Assembly (NCBI RefSeq): GCF_012275375.1
Contig: NZ_JAAZQJ010000007.1
Location: 62,001-126,000 of the forward strand
Direction: 5' to 3'
Source of the DNA: Dyella sp. SG609
GTDB taxonomy: Bacteria > Pseudomonadota > Gammaproteobacteria > Xanthomonadales > Rhodanobacteraceae
DNA: 64,000 nucleotides
The position numbers and the translations under genes were made by a program. This document shows, one piece after another, positions 30,301-45,300 of the stretch. Positions within the stretch are counted from its first letter, which is position 1. The number at the start of each line of letters is the position of its first letter. The notes below the pieces were generated by a model. That model was not told the origin of the DNA. It made no database searches and saw only the letters and a list, made by a program, of their open reading frames with translations.

Positions 30301-33300
30301 AGCCACCTGTCGCTGGCGCTGCTCGACGCCGCCGTCGCGGCGCCGCTGCCGCTCGATGCACCGCTCAACGACAGCATCGCCCCGGGCCAGGCCAAGGCCT
30401 ACGCGTTCGACGGCAACGCGGGCGACACCTTGCACGTGGCGTCGCTCGACCACGGCACGCTCAGCGGCCAGTGGATCCTGCTCGACCCGAACGGCAGCAT
30501 CGCCGCCAGCGGCGACCTCACCAGCGCCACCGACGTGGCGCTGAATGCGAACGGCCGCTACGTGCTGCTCTACCAGGCCGATGCCGGCAGCGGCACCGCG
30601 CCGGTGGCGTTCCAGTTCGAGCTGAGCCACGTGCGGGTGCAGCTCGGCGACGTGCTGCGCCCCACCGGCCCGGCCACGTACAGCTTCCACCTCGACCGCG
30701 CCACCCACCTGCTGCTGGACCTGGGCTATCTCAACTACGACGGCTACCTCAACTGGCACATCGCGCGGCACGGCCAGACGCTGCTCGACAGCCAGGACGA
30801 CGCCGCCCAGCCCGACGCCGCCTTCGAGCTGGAAGGCGGCGACTACCAGCTGGTCATCGACAGCATGCCGTACGGCTTCGACAACGCGCGCCTGCGCCTG
30901 CTGGACCTGGGCACCGCCACCGCGCTGACGAAAGGCGCTGCCACCACCGGCGACACCGTCGCCGGCAATGCGGAGCTGTTCCGCTTCGACGCCAACAGCG
31001 GCGACACCGTCACCCTGGACAGCAGCGACAACTTCAGCTGGACGCTGTACGACGAGTTCGGCCACTACCTGCAGCAGGTGCAGGGCGCCGGCAGCATCGC
31101 CAACCTGCCGCGCACCGGCAGCTATTACCTGGTGCGCGAGACCCAGGACGACGGCAGCGCCGCCGCGCAGAACTACAGCTTCACCCTCACCACCTCGCAC
31201 CTGCTGCCGGCGCTGCCGGTGGGCGGCGCCGTGCAGGGCCTGCTGCAGAACGGCAGCCTGGCTTATCAGCTGCAGGCCAGCCAGAGCACGTCGCTCCTGG
31301 TCACCATGCCGTCCGAACAGAACGTACGCATGGACGTCTACGACGGCCAGGGCACCCTGCTCTATTCCTTCGATCCGCACAGCGCCAACCGCGCGGTGAT
31401 CCTGCCGGGCGCGGGCCTCTACACCTTCCGCTTCGTCGATCTCAACGGCAATGCCGGCACGCGCTGGATCAACTTCAACGCGCTGGACCTGTCCACCGTG
31501 CCCGCGCTGCTGCCGGACGTGCTGACCACCGGCACCTATACGCCGAGCAACGGCCCGCAGGTGTTCCAGCTCAACCTGGCCCAGGCCAGCGAGTTCTGGT
31601 TCGACCCGATCAACACCACCGGCCAGCAGAGCTATCTGAACTGGCACCTGGTCTCGCCCTATGGCAGCGAGGTCGCCTACGGTTCGATGTACTACCAGAG
31701 CGGCGCGCTGCCGCTGGCGGCGGGCAACTACTACCTGGTGATCGACAACCCCGGCTACGTGCCGTGGAGCTCGGTCAACTACAGCTTCGCCATCAAGGCC
31801 GGCTATACCGCGCTGCAGCCCAACACCGCCGTCAGCGGCACCGCGCCGGCCTCCGGCGTGCCGCTGCAGTACACGGTGCACCTTGACCACGACTCGGTAG
31901 TGGCGTTCGACGCCCTCAACCTGCCCAACGGCGCCTACTGGAAGCTGACGAGCGCCAGCGGCTCGCAGGTGTTCTACCAGCAGATGGGCTACACCTACTC
32001 GTACAACTACAGCTACGACTTCAACGGCCTGCTCGCCGCCGGCGACTACCTGCTGACGGTGTGGAGCAACAACAGCAGCGCCAACCCCTTCAGTTTCCGC
32101 ATGCTCGACGCCGCGCACGCCACGGCGGTGACGCCCGGCACGCCGGTCAGCACCACCATGGACACCGCCGGCGGCCTGCAGCTGTACAGCTTCGACGTGG
32201 AGGCCGGCGCGCATTACTTCCTCGACGCGCTGCCGGGCCTGAGCGCCACCAGCAGCGGCTACGTGCCGACCTGGACCCTGCTCGATCCGCAGGGCCGCAC
32301 CGTGTTCTACCAGCAGAGCATGGGCAACGATTACGGCAGCTGGAACGGCAGCAACTACACCTACCAGTTCAACGGCAGCGGCATCGACCTGGGCCACCTG
32401 CTGGTCGGCGGCCGCTATACCCTGGTGCTGGCCAACTCCAGCTACAACAGCGGCGGCAATGTCACGCCGAACGTTTCGTTCAACGTGGTGCGCGTGCCCG
32501 ACACGCCGGTCACCGTGCTGGACACGCTCGTCGTCACCCCGGCGCCCGACCTCACCGTCACCTCGGTGAACGTGTCGCCCGCCGGCACGCTGCAGACCGG
32601 CCAGACCGTCGACGTGCAATGGGTGGTCGCCAACCAGGGCGTGCTGCCGGCCAGCGGCAACTGGAACGACCGCATCGTCATCCGCAACGTCGCCACCGGC
32701 GTGATCCTGGCCGACATCAGCGTGCCGTACGACGCCTCCGACGCGGCCAACGGCCCGATCGGCGTGGGCGATGCGCGCACGCGCCACCAGCAGATCCGCC
32801 TGCCGGACGGCTCCTACGCCGCCGGCACCATCAGCATCACCGTGCTCACCGACGCGGACAACGTGGTCAAGGAGAGCAACAGCGCCGGCAACGCGGAAAG
32901 CAACAACGCCGCCAGCATCACCGCCACGGTGCAGCTGTCGCCGTATGCCGACCTCACCGTGCAGGATCTCAGCCTGCAGCCGTCGAGCGCCTTCCAGCCG
33001 GGCCAGAGCGTCAACGTGAGCTGGAGCGTCGGCAACCAGGGCAACGTCGCCGTGGCGCAGCCGTGGAGCGAAACGCTGGAGGTGCGCAACCTGTCCACCG
33101 GCAAGGTGGTGGCCACCGTCACCCTGCGCGACCTGCTCGACAACGGCCCGCTCGCCGCCGGCGCCACGCGCCAGCGCACGGCCAGCTTCACCTGGCCGAC
33201 CGGCGTGGATGCCTCCGGCAACTTCGCCATCCGCGTGATCGCCGACAGCCTGGGCGAGATTCCCGAGGCCAATGCCAATGGCACCGGCGAGAGCAACAAC

Positions 33301-36300
33301 GTCGCCGAGATCGACCAGGCGGTCGGCCCCGACCTGCAGGTGCAGAACCTGCAGGTGGTCAGCACCACCGTCCAGGCCGGCGGCCTGGTCACCATTACCT
33401 GGGAAGACTGGAACCAGGGCGCCAGCGCCACCGGCACCGCGTTCAACGACCGCATCACGGTCAGCCGCGTCGACAACGGCATGAGCGTGCTCGACACCAG
33501 CCTGGTGTACGACCCAACCGCGCTGGTCAACGGCCAGGTCAACGGCCCGATCGGCCCCGGCGAGCATCGCCTGCGCAGCTTCACCTTCCGCCTGCCGGAT
33601 GGCCTCAAGGGCACCGGCAACTTAAGCATCACCGTCACCGCCGACCAGAACGCGGCCGGCGTGGGCGTGCTCTACGAAACCAATCTCACCCACGACGCCG
33701 AGAGCAACAACAGCGCCGCCACCGCGGTGGTCTCCGCCGCCGTGCCGTACGCGGATCTGCGCGTGGACAGCATCGCCACGCCGCCGAACGCGATCGGCGG
33801 CCAGCCGGTGACGATCAGCTGGACCGTGGCCAACCACGGCCAGGCGCCGACCGGCGATGCCTGGTCCGACGAGATCGTGCTGAGCTCCGACGCCATCATC
33901 GGCAATGCCGACGACATCGTGATCGGCACGGTGCGCCGCAACGGCGCACTGGCGGTGGGCGGCAGCTATACGCAGAGCGCCACCCTCAACCTGCCCCTGC
34001 TCAACGACGGCCACTATTACCTGGCCGTGCGCGCCGACAGCCAGGGCGAAGTGCTGGAACCGGATACGCGCGGCAACAACGCCAGCGTGGCCAAGCCGAT
34101 CACGGTAGCCGCGGCGTACGCCGATCTCGGCGTGGTGTCGGTGAGCGCGCCCGCTACCGCGATCAGCGGCGAGAACGTGCAGGTGAGCTGGACGGTGTCC
34201 AACACCGGCAATGCGCCCACCAACCTGGCACTGTGGAACGACCGAGTGGTGCTGTCGCGCACCGGCGTGCCCTCGGCCGACGACATCGTGCTGGCCGGCT
34301 CGGTCACGCATGCGGGCGTGCTCGCCAACGGCGGCGCCACCTATACCGCCACCGCGACGCTGACCCTGCCGCGCGACCTGGTGGGCGACTACTACATCCT
34401 GGTCACCACCAACCTCAACAACACCGTCACCGAGAACGGCCACACCGGCAACAACGCCGGCGCCACCACGGTGCCGCTGCACATCACCATGGCGCCTTCG
34501 GCCAACCTCACCGTCAGCGACGTCAGCGGCCCGGCCGCGGTGCGTCCGGGCGATGCGGTGAGCCTGAGCTATACCGCGCACAACACCGGCACCGGCGACG
34601 CCACCGGCGTGTGGCGCGACCGCGTATATCTGGACGACGGCCAGGGCCACCAGATCGAAGTGGCCAACCAGTTCTTCACCGGCGGCCTCGCCGCCGGTGC
34701 CAGTACGGCGCGCAGCATCGCCTTCAGCCTGCCCGCCGGCTTCACCGAGGGCACCTACACCTTCGTGGTGCGCACCGACACCGACAACACGGTGTACGAG
34801 CGCGACGGCGAGAACGACAACAGCGCCTCCGCCGCCACGCCGGTGGTGGTGGCGCGTCCGGATCTCTCGGTCAGCAAGGTCAGCGGCCCCACCCTGGTGC
34901 TGTCCGGCAGCAACCTGCACGTGCAGTGGACGGTGACCAACAACGGCGGCAACGCCAGCGGCAACTGGCTCGACCGCGTCTACCTGTCGCACAACGGCAC
35001 GCTGACCCAGGTCGCCGAGCTGGCGCACAGCGGCCCGCTCGCCACCGGCGGCAGCTACGACGCCGCGGCCGATATCCAGCTGCCGCTGGATGCCAATGGC
35101 GACTACGAGATCGTGGTGGTCACCGACGCCGCCAGCGCCATCGACGACCACAGCCGCGCCAACAACACCGCACAGCAGGACCTCACCGTGCAATTGGCGC
35201 CCTATGCCGACCTTGCGGTGAGCGCCGTGCAGGCGCCGTCCACGCTGATCGCCGACCCGGCCACCATCGACGTGAGCTGGACGGTCAGCAACAACGGCAC
35301 CGGCGCGGGCAGCACGTCGCAGTGGGTGGACCGGGTGATCCTGTCCACCGACGGCGTGCTCGGCAACGGCGACGACCGCGTGATCGGCGAAGTCGCGCAC
35401 AACGGCGCGCTCGCCGCGGGCGCCAGCTACAACGGCGCGCTCAGCGTGATGCTGCCGCCGGGCACCACCGGCCGCTACAAGCTGTTCGTGGTGACCGACG
35501 CCACGCACCAGGTGTTCGAGAACGGCAACACCGCCAACGACACGGCCCTGCTCGGCCACAACGTCGACGTGATGCCCAAGCCGTACGCCGATCTGCAGGT
35601 GAACTCCGTTTCCACCCAGGGCACCCCGGTCAGCGGCCAGCCGCTGACCCTGACCTGGACGGTGAGCAACCAGGGCATCGGCATCACCGACAGCTCGGAG
35701 TGGTCGGACCAGGTGTGGCTCAGCGCCAACCCGGACGGCACCGGCGTGATCGCGCAGTTCGGCAGCGCCAGCCATATCGGCCAGCTGGCGGTGAACGACA
35801 GCTACACGCGCAGCATCACCGTCACCCTGCCCAACGGCATCCAGGGCAATTACTACGTCAATGTGCGCACCGGCGGGCCGTTCGAGTTCATCTACGGCGA
35901 CAACGACACCGGCCACAGCGCGGCCGTGCCGGTCACGCTGGCGCCCTCGCCCGACCTGATCGTCAACTCCGCCGGCATCGCCCCGTCCTCGCCCGACAGC
36001 CTTGCCGCGGACGGCACCAGCCTGCTCGAAGGCAGCCTGGCCGACGTGACCTGGACGGTGAGCAACCAGGGCCAGGCCGATGCGGTCGGCCCGTGGACCG
36101 ACACCGTCAAGCTGGTGCCCGCCAGCGGCACCGGCGCGGCCATCGTGCTCGGCAGCTACACCTACGACCGCCCGCTCAAGGCCGGCGAAAACTACAAGCG
36201 CACCGAGCAGATCCGCCTGCCGGCGAAGATCGAAGGGCTGTACCGCCTGCAGATCACCACCAATGCCAACTTCGGCGGTGCCGGCGCGCAGGTCTACGAG

Positions 36301-39300
36301 TACGGCGCGGCCGCCGGCAACGACGTGCTGCTGGCCAGCAACCCGACCCCCATCGCGCTGCAGCCGCGTCCGGACCTGCAGGTGGGCGCGGTCAGCATTC
36401 CCGACCACGTCACCGCCGGCACCACCGTCGGCATCCAGTACACCGTCACCAACCTGGGCACGGTGCCCGCCAGCGGTCACTGGCGCGACAAGGTCTACCT
36501 GTCGCACGACGGCACGCTCAGCGGCGACGACCAGCTGGTCGGCACCTTCGACAACGGCAGCGCGCTGGCGCCGACCCAGAGCTATTCCAACATCACCGGC
36601 AGCATCAGCATCCCGATCCGCTTCCCGGGCGATGCCTACCTGATCGTGGTGGCCGACGCCGACAACAACGTCGACGAGTACCCCAGCGACGGCAACAACG
36701 CCAAGGCGGTGCATTTCTACATCGACCCGGTGCCGTTCTCCGACCTGGTCACCAGCGGCGTGACCGCGCCGGACCAGGCCGTGCACGGCGGCACCATCGA
36801 CGTGCGCTACAAGGTCAGCAACCTCGGCAGCGCCACCACGCGCGGCCTTACCGCCGACGTCAACAGCTGGACCGACACCGTGTGGCTGGCCAAGGATCCC
36901 AAGCGTCCGGGCGCCAACAAGGGCGACGTGCTGCTGGGCTCGATGGTGCACACCGGCAATCTCGCCGTGGGCGAGGATTATCTCGGCGACATGCAGGTCG
37001 CCATCCCGGATGGCACGCTCAGCGGCCAGTACTACATCACCGTCTGGACCAACACCTACGGCACCATCCTGGAAGACACGCTGGCGTCCAACATCAACCA
37101 GGACGACGCCACCCAGATCGACAACAACGACTACAAGGGCCGCCCGATCAGCGTGCTGGGCATCACCCCGCCCGACCTGGTGGTGACCCAGGTCAACGCG
37201 CCGGCCAGCATCGACGCCGGCAGCCCGGTCAGCTTCAGCTACACCGTGCAGAACCAGGGCGACCTGTTCACCGGCGGCTGGACCGACACCATCTACGTGG
37301 CCGACAACGCGGACCTGAGCAAGGCCACCCGCATCTGGACCATCGGCAGCTACACGCAGAGCCGCACGCTCAACAACGGCGAGAAGTACACGGTCAACCA
37401 GACCGTGCAGCTGGCGCCGGACATCGTCGGCAGCTACATCATCGTCAAGACCGATGCGCTCAGCCAGGTGCGCGAACTCAACGAAGCCAACAACGCCACG
37501 CCTTTCGCCGCGGCGGTGATTCCGCACCCGGCCGACCTGCAGGTGACCGCGGTGCAGGTGCAGCCGCAGAACTACTCCGGCGAGCTGACCCCGATCAGCT
37601 GGACCGTCACCAACTTCGGCCAGTCCGTATGGCCGGGCACCGTCAGCTGGCAGGACTCGGTCTTCATCAGTACCGACCCGACCTTCATCCCCAGCCGCGC
37701 GATCGCCCTGGGCAAGTTCGAACACCAGAACACCAACGGCCTGGCCGCCGGCGCCAGCTACACCACCACGGCCAACGTGGCGCTGCCGCCGGGCACCAAC
37801 GGGCGCTACTACATCTACGTCATCACCGACAGCGCGCGTCCGGACAGCTCCGGCCTGCCGCCGCGCGCCGCCGACGAACTGCTCGGCGGCGGCGAAAACA
37901 CCTGGGGGCTCAACCTCTACGCCAGCTCGGTCTACGAAGGCAGCGCCAACAACAACAACGTGGGCAGCAGCCCGCTGGACATCACCTATCGCGAAGCCGA
38001 CCTGCAGATCGACAGCATCCAGGTCTCCAACCCGGCGCCGAAGTCCGGCGACCAGATCACCGTCACCTGGGTGGTGACCAACCGCGGCAATCGCGCCACC
38101 CGCGTGAGCAGCTGGAACGACGGCGTGTACCTGTCCAACGACAGCTCGCTCGATCCCACCGACTACCCGCTGGTGGAAGGCTCGCTGTACAGCAACCCGG
38201 GCCGCGTGCAGCCGGTTTCCCTGCTCGACGCCAACGGCAAGCCGCGCTTCCTGCAGCCGGGCGAGTCGTACACGATGTCGGCCACGTTCCACCTGCCGCA
38301 GTCGATCAGCGGCAACTACAACGTCATCGTCAAGACCGACACCGCCACTACCAAGGACTGGTACTACAGCGAGCCCAGCTCGATCCGCGACGGCCTGGAC
38401 GTGGTCACCGGCAACGGCCCGGGCGCCGTGCTGGAGTTCCAGAACGAGGGCAACAACGTTTCCTCGATCGCGCTGCCGATCACCCTGGCCACGCCGCCGG
38501 ACCTGCAGGTGAGCCTGGTCAGCGCGCCGGCCTCGGTGGTGGCCGGGCAGAGCTTCAGCGTCGACTACCACGTGACCAACGCCGGCGGCGACACGCCCAG
38601 CGACCAGGGCCAGTGGAACGACCTGATCTATCTCTCGCGCGACCGCTTCCTGGACGTCAACCAGGACCGCTATCTCGGCTATCTCGGCCATAGCGGCGGC
38701 CTCGCCGCGGGCGGCGGCTACGACGGCCACTTCTCGGTGACCGCGCCGCGCGACCTGGACGGCCCGTACTACGTGTTCGTGATCACCGATCCGGCGCGCG
38801 CATTCGGCGCCGGCCCGTACGGCCAGGTGCTGGAATTCGGCAACGACCAGAACAACGCCACCGCCGCGCCGCAGCCGATGCTGGTGCAGACGCCGCCGCC
38901 GGCGGACCTGAAGGTCACCGACGTGACCGTGCCGCCGCAGGCGCAGGTGGGCGACACCGTCACCGTCAACTACACCATCGTCAACGACTCCACCAATCCG
39001 GCCTACGGCCAGTGGACCGACGCGATCTATCTGTCGATGGACAACGTGTGGGGCCTGGACGACATCCTGCTGGGCAAGGTCACGCACAGCGGCGACCTGG
39101 CCGGCGGCGCCAGCTACAGCGGCAAGCTCACCGCGCAGCTGCCGCCGCTGAAGGACGGCCACTGGCGCATCATCGTGCGTCCGGACCTGTACAACGAGGT
39201 CTACGAAGGCGGCATCAGCTACGGCCCGAACGGCCTGGTGATGGCGCCGGGCGAGGCCAACAACCTCACCGCCTCGGCCGCCACCATCCAGACCCAGGTG

Positions 39301-42300
39301 CCGCCGCTGGCCATCGCCAGCCCGCTGCAGACCACGCTGTCCAGCGGCGACGTGCAGCTGTACAAGGTGACCGTCGCGGCCGGCCAGACCCTGCGCGTGA
39401 TGCTCGACGCGATGGCCGCCAGCGGCGACAACGAGCTGTACATCCGCTATGGCGACATCCCGACCACCTACGCCTACGACGCGGCCTACAGCAATCCGTC
39501 CGCGCCCGACCAGCAGGCGCTGATCCCCAGCACCCTGGCCGGCGATTACTACATCCTGGTGCGCTCGCGCAGCGGCAACGCGGTGCCGGCGACCCTGCGC
39601 GCCGACCTGCTGCCGCTGTCGATCACCAGGATCACGCCCGACAACGGCGGCGTCAGCGACGACGACCACCGCTGGGTGACGCTGGACATCTACGGCTCGG
39701 CCTTCCAGGCCGGCGCGCTGGTGAAACTCAGCCGTCCAGGCGTCTATGAGGCCGAACCGGACCGCTGGCAGGTGCTGGACGCCACGCATATCCGCGCCAT
39801 CTTCGACACGCGCAACTTCCCGCTGGGCCTGTACGACGTCAGCGTGATCAATCCCAATGGCCAGAGCGTGACCGAAGCGAACCGCTATCGGGTCGAACGC
39901 GGCATCGAGGACGACGTCACCATCGGCATCGGCGGCCCGCGCAATCTCAACCCGGGCGACGGTGCGACCTACTCGGTCTCGCTGCAGAGCCTGACCAACG
40001 TCGACACCCCGTACGTGCGCTTCGACGTCGGCGCGGTGGAGATGGGCTACAACCAGTACCTGCTCGACGGCCTCAACCTGCCCTACGCGATCTTCGGCTC
40101 CAACGTCGGCGGCTCGCCGTTCGGCAACGTCAGCGGCTCGCCCGCCAACAACCAGGCCTACGGCCAGACCGGCTCCACCCTGCCGCGCACGGATATCCCG
40201 TGGGCTGCGCTGGACGGCACGCTCAACACCGCCGGCTATAACCTGGCGCCGGGCTATGCCTTCGACGTGGCCGCGCACGGCTTCGTCGGCATGAGCTTCC
40301 GCCTGCAGACCTATCCGGGCCTCACCGCCTGGATCAACCGCGACTTCGCCGGCCTGCGCGACGCGCTGTACGCCACCCATCCGGACTGGAAGGCGCAGGG
40401 CATCCTCGATGCCGGCGTCAGCGGGCTGGACAAGATTTCGCAAGGGCTGACCGCGCGCTTCCTGTCCACCGACCCCGAAGACATCATCTACAAGATCGAA
40501 GCGCTGTCCGAGTCGTTCCAGCTGAACGTGGTGGCCGCCGCCACCGCGCTCACCCGCGACGAGTTCATCGCCGAGCAGACCGCGTACGCACTGAAGCTGC
40601 GCACCGCCGTGCTGGCCGACCCCGGCGCGCCGAGCAACCTGGCCACGCTCGCCGCCAACGCCTCGCAGTGGGTGAACGGCTGGCTGGCCGCGCTGGAAAG
40701 CGCCGGCATGCTGCTGCCGGCCGACCAGGCGCCGCCGATCACCACCAATCCGCAGGTGGTCAGCCTCAACGCCACGCTCGCCGCCGGCATTCTGATGTCC
40801 AAGGGCGGCGACAGCTACCGCACCCAGGCGGACCTCCTCGGCTTCTTCGCCAAGGTGCAGCAGTGGTACGGCGATACGTCCACCTATGCCGGCGATCCGA
40901 ATGCTGCCAAGGGGCCGATCGACCACTACGAAACGCGCACCGACGACGACGGCGACGAGATCGAAGTGCCGGTGCCCGCGCTGGCCGATCCGGCCGACTA
41001 CGACCAGCACGCCGGCCGTACGCTGCAGTTCGAGAACTTCCAGATCTTCGTCGGCAGCCAGGCCGAGCTGGAATACCTGCGCGCGCAGGGCCTGCTCGAC
41101 GACAAGTTCAATCCGCTGCCGGGCAAGAGCCTCAACCTCACCCAGTACCTGCAGTTGGTTGCGCAGCAGGCCGGCGCCACCAATGCGGCGATCAGCGTGC
41201 AGGGTCCACAGGGCCAGGCCGTGGCCGCCGATGGCAGCGTGTACGTGCCCGCGGGCACGCCGCTGCCGTATACCTTCGCCTTCAGCAATCCGACCGGCCA
41301 GGGCGTGGGCCAGATCCGCATCGTGTCGCCGCTGGATGCGGACCTCGATCCGCGCTCGGTGCGCCTGGGCGACCTGAAGATCGGCGACATCAACATCCAC
41401 ATTCCCGCCGACCGCGCCAACTTCCAGGGCGACTTCGACTTCACCGGCAGCAAGGGCTACATCCTGCGCGTCAGCGCGGGCGTCGACGCCGAAACCGGCA
41501 TCGCCACCTGGCTGCTGCAGGCGATCGATCCGATCACCGGCGAAGCGATGCAGGACGCCAGCCGCGGCCTGCTCGCCGGCAGCAACGCCGGCGGCTTCGT
41601 CAGCTTCACCGTGGCCGCCGCGCCGGGTGCGGCTTCCGGCGCGAAGATCGCCATGCAGGCGCGCGTGTTCTTCGACGACACGCCGCCCATCGACAGCGCC
41701 ACGCTCAACGTCACGCTGGACGCCAAGGCGCCCAGCACCACGGTCGCCGTCACCTCGCTAGGCAACAACGCCCAGGGTGCGCCGACCTACGACGTGAAGT
41801 GGAACGCGCAGGACGACGCCAGCGGCATCCGCTTCGTCACGGTCTACGTCGCCACCAACGGCGGCGACTTCAAGATCTGGCAGCGCCAGGTCGCCGCGGG
41901 CACGAACGAAGCGGTGTTCACCGGCGAAGCCGGCAACCACTACGAGTTCCTTGCCGTGGCCACGGATCTGGCCGGCAACCGCGAGGCGGCTTCGGTCAGC
42001 AATGCGGTGCTGCCGGACGACGGCGCGCGCCAGCAGGTGCTCGACGGCCTGGGCGTCACCCCGGGCGTGGACCAGACCGCGCAGGTGCCGCAGGCGCCGC
42101 AGGACCGCGACTACCCGGCCAACCCGCTGTTCCAGCAGGCCACGCAGATGCTGCCGGGCGCGGTGGCCGGCGTGAATGCCGGCGATCTGAAGAACGTGCT
42201 GGCGCCGTTCGCCGTGCGCGGTTTCGCCGACGGCTTCGCCACCGGCGCGGCCGACATCGGCGCGATGGCCATGGTGCAATTGCCGGATCAGTCGATCCTG

Positions 42301-45300
42301 GTCAGCGCCGGCCAGCAGCGCAACGAGGTGTACCGCTACGGCAAGGACGGCGGCCACGGCACCACGCCGCTGTTCGTGCTCGACCAGCCCGTGCTCGACA
42401 TGGCGGTGGACGCGTACGGCCAGCTGTGGGTGATGACCGGCAACGAACTGCTGCAGGTGGACGCCGGCAGCGGCGCCATCGTGCGCCGCATGCAGGGCCC
42501 CAGCCAGCAGCCGCTGACGCATGCGCTGGCGATCCAGCCCGGCACCGGCGACATCTACGTCTCCGACGGCGCCGGCATCGAGGTGTTCCACCCGAACCAG
42601 ACCGACCCGAACAAGGCCTGGCAGCACTTCAGCAACACTCGCGTCGGCGACCTCGCCTTCGGTCCGGACGGCCGCCTGTGGGGCGTGCGCTGGACCGGCA
42701 GCGACATCACCGCGGCGGACCCCAACGGCACGACCGACATCGTCAGCTTCCCGATGAGCGGCATCACGCTCGGCCGCGCCGAGCTCGAATACCGCATCAA
42801 GGGCGTGGTCGACAGCATCGCCTTCGGCGCACCCGGCTCGCTGCTCGACGGCATGCTGGTCGCTTCCGGCGCGCTGCCGCAGCACGTGCAGGTGGCCGGC
42901 GTAGCCGACGCCACCAGCGGCTCCTCGGTGTGGACCATCGAACTGGCCACCCGCCGCGTGCTGCAGCTGGCCGGCGGCGGCACCCAGGGCGAGGCGATCC
43001 TCACCACCGCCGACGGCCGCATCCTGGTCGCCGAAACGCACCACATCGACGAGATCGCCCCGGCGCGCGCGCCGAAGGTGCTGGCCACCAGCGTGCCGGA
43101 CGGCGCGCTGATCCCGCTGCCGGTGGGGCAGATCGCGGTGCAGTTCGACCAGGACATGTGGCTGGGCACGGATGCGCAGTCGGCGCTGAGCGACGCGTCG
43201 AGCGTGCTCGATGCGGACAACTTCCAGCTGATCGGCGCCACCACCGTCACGCCGCACAGCGTGCGCTGGGATGCCGCCACGCACACGGCTTACCTCGATG
43301 TCTCCGGCCTGCCCGCCGGCCACTGGCAGCTCACCATCAGCGGCAATCTGCGCAGCTCCGCACAGCTGCGCATCGGGCAGGACACCGTCAGCGGCTTCAC
43401 CGCGCTGCTGGACATGAGCACGCAGGTGCAGCTCACCTTCAGCAACACACGCTCCGACCAGAGCACCGGCGCGGTCAGCTACGACGTCAGCCTCAAGAAC
43501 ATCGGTACCGACGACCTGCACGGGCCGCTGATGCTGCTGCTCGATCCGGGTGCGTATTTCGGCATGAACATCGGTGGCGCGACGCAGGGCACGGGCGATC
43601 AGTCCGACCTGTGGGTGCTGGATCTGACCAGCGCGCTGCAGGCGCTCGGCGGCAAGCTGGCGGTCGGCGCCACGCTCGCCAACCAGACCATCAGCGTGGT
43701 GCCGGCCAGCCACTTCGGCGGCGGCCTGGCGGACCTGGCGAAGTTCAACCTGGGGCATGGCGTGTATGCGGTGCCGCAGGCGAATCTGCCGCCCAGCATG
43801 GCGATCTCCAGCAGCGGAGTGGTCGTCGCCGCCGATCCGGCCGGAGACACCGGCGACGATGCGGGCGACAACGTGGGCGATCCGTCCGGCCTGGTACCGG
43901 ATCCCTCCACCGATACCTTCCAGCCGGCCATCATCGGCCAGCCGTGGAGCGCGCAGATCGAAGCCAGCGACAGCGACGGCACCTCGTTCTTCTGGCAGCT
44001 GGTGCAAGGCCCTGCCGGCCTGACGATGACGCCGCCCGACGGCTACAGCGCCGGCGCCGACGGCGTCTACCGCTCGACGGCCACGCTGAACTGGACGCCG
44101 GGCATCGGCGCCTCCGCCGACAACCTGGTGGTGCTGCGCGTGCAGGACAGCCGCGGCGGCGTCGCCCTGCGCACCTTCCACCTGCCGGTCACCGGCGGCA
44201 ACCGCGCCCCGGTACTCGCACCGCAGGACACGGTGAGCCTGAGCGAAGGCCAGTCGCTGACGCTCCCGCTGATCGCCGCGGACGCCGACGGCGACGCGCT
44301 CACCTTCAGCATCAGCAACCTGCCACCGGGCGCTTCGTTCGATGCGCGCAACGGCACGCTCAACTGGACGCCGTCGTACAACCAGGCCGGCACGTATCAC
44401 GTGATCGTCCGCGCCAGCGACGGCAGGCTCACCAGCAGCGAAGGCTTCGACATCGTCGTCAACCAGGCCTGGACCGCGCCGGTGCTCGGCGCCGTGGCGA
44501 ACCAGGTGCTGCGCGAGGGCGACAGCTTCGGACTGCAGCTGCCCGGCAACCTGCCCGGCGGCCTGCAGCTGGCCGACGGCACCAGCGCGACGCTGAGCTA
44601 CAGCGCACCCAACCTGCCGGCCGGGATGACGCTCAATCGCGACACCGGCTGGCTGAGCTGGACGCCGGACTACAACCAGCACGGCAACTACGACGTGCTG
44701 GTGGTGCTGACCGCCACCTACGACCTGCCCAGCGGCGAGCAGACCGTCACCTCGGTGCAGCAGACGCTGCACTTGAACGTGCTCAATGCGAACGGCGCGC
44801 CGCGCTTCGACGGCAACCTGGGCGACGCCTGGAACATCCTCGAAGGCCAGCCGCTCAGCATCAGCGTGTTCGCGTTCGATCCCGATAACCCGGGCTTCCT
44901 GCCGAAGGCGCGCCTGGGCGACGACGGCCAGTCCGCGGACCAGGGCTCCGCCGCGCCCGCCAGCGTGAGCTACCAAGTGCTGGGGCTGCCGCGCGGCGCC
45001 ACCTTCGACCCGGATACGCTGCAGATCAACTGGACGCCAGGCTACGACCAGAGCGGCAGCTATCAGGTCACGGTAATCGCCACCGACAACGGCGACGGCA
45101 CCGGCACGCCGGCGGTCGCCCAGGTGGTGATCCCGATCGTGGTGGCCAACACCAACCGCGCCCCGGTGATCGCCCCGATCGCCAACGCCACCATCGACAA
45201 GGGCGGCTCGCTGGACATTCCGGTGGACATCGTCGACGTCGACGGCGACCCGATCACCGTGGCGATCAACGGCCTGCCGCGCTTCGCCACCTACACCCAG

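Noticed and set aside
20248-33567. Antisense open frame of 4,439 codons, with others at 33622-41400, 41758-53289 and 55216-59505
   Set aside because: They are codon-aligned with the giant gene. A stop in them needs a TTA, CTA or TCA in the sense frame, and these are almost unused here. Their content (long His/Arg/Val/Ala runs) is not protein-like.
33325-33745. A possible break of the giant gene at the TTA codon near 33622
   Set aside because: The sense frame continues normally through a CARDB-like domain; only the antisense frame is interrupted there.
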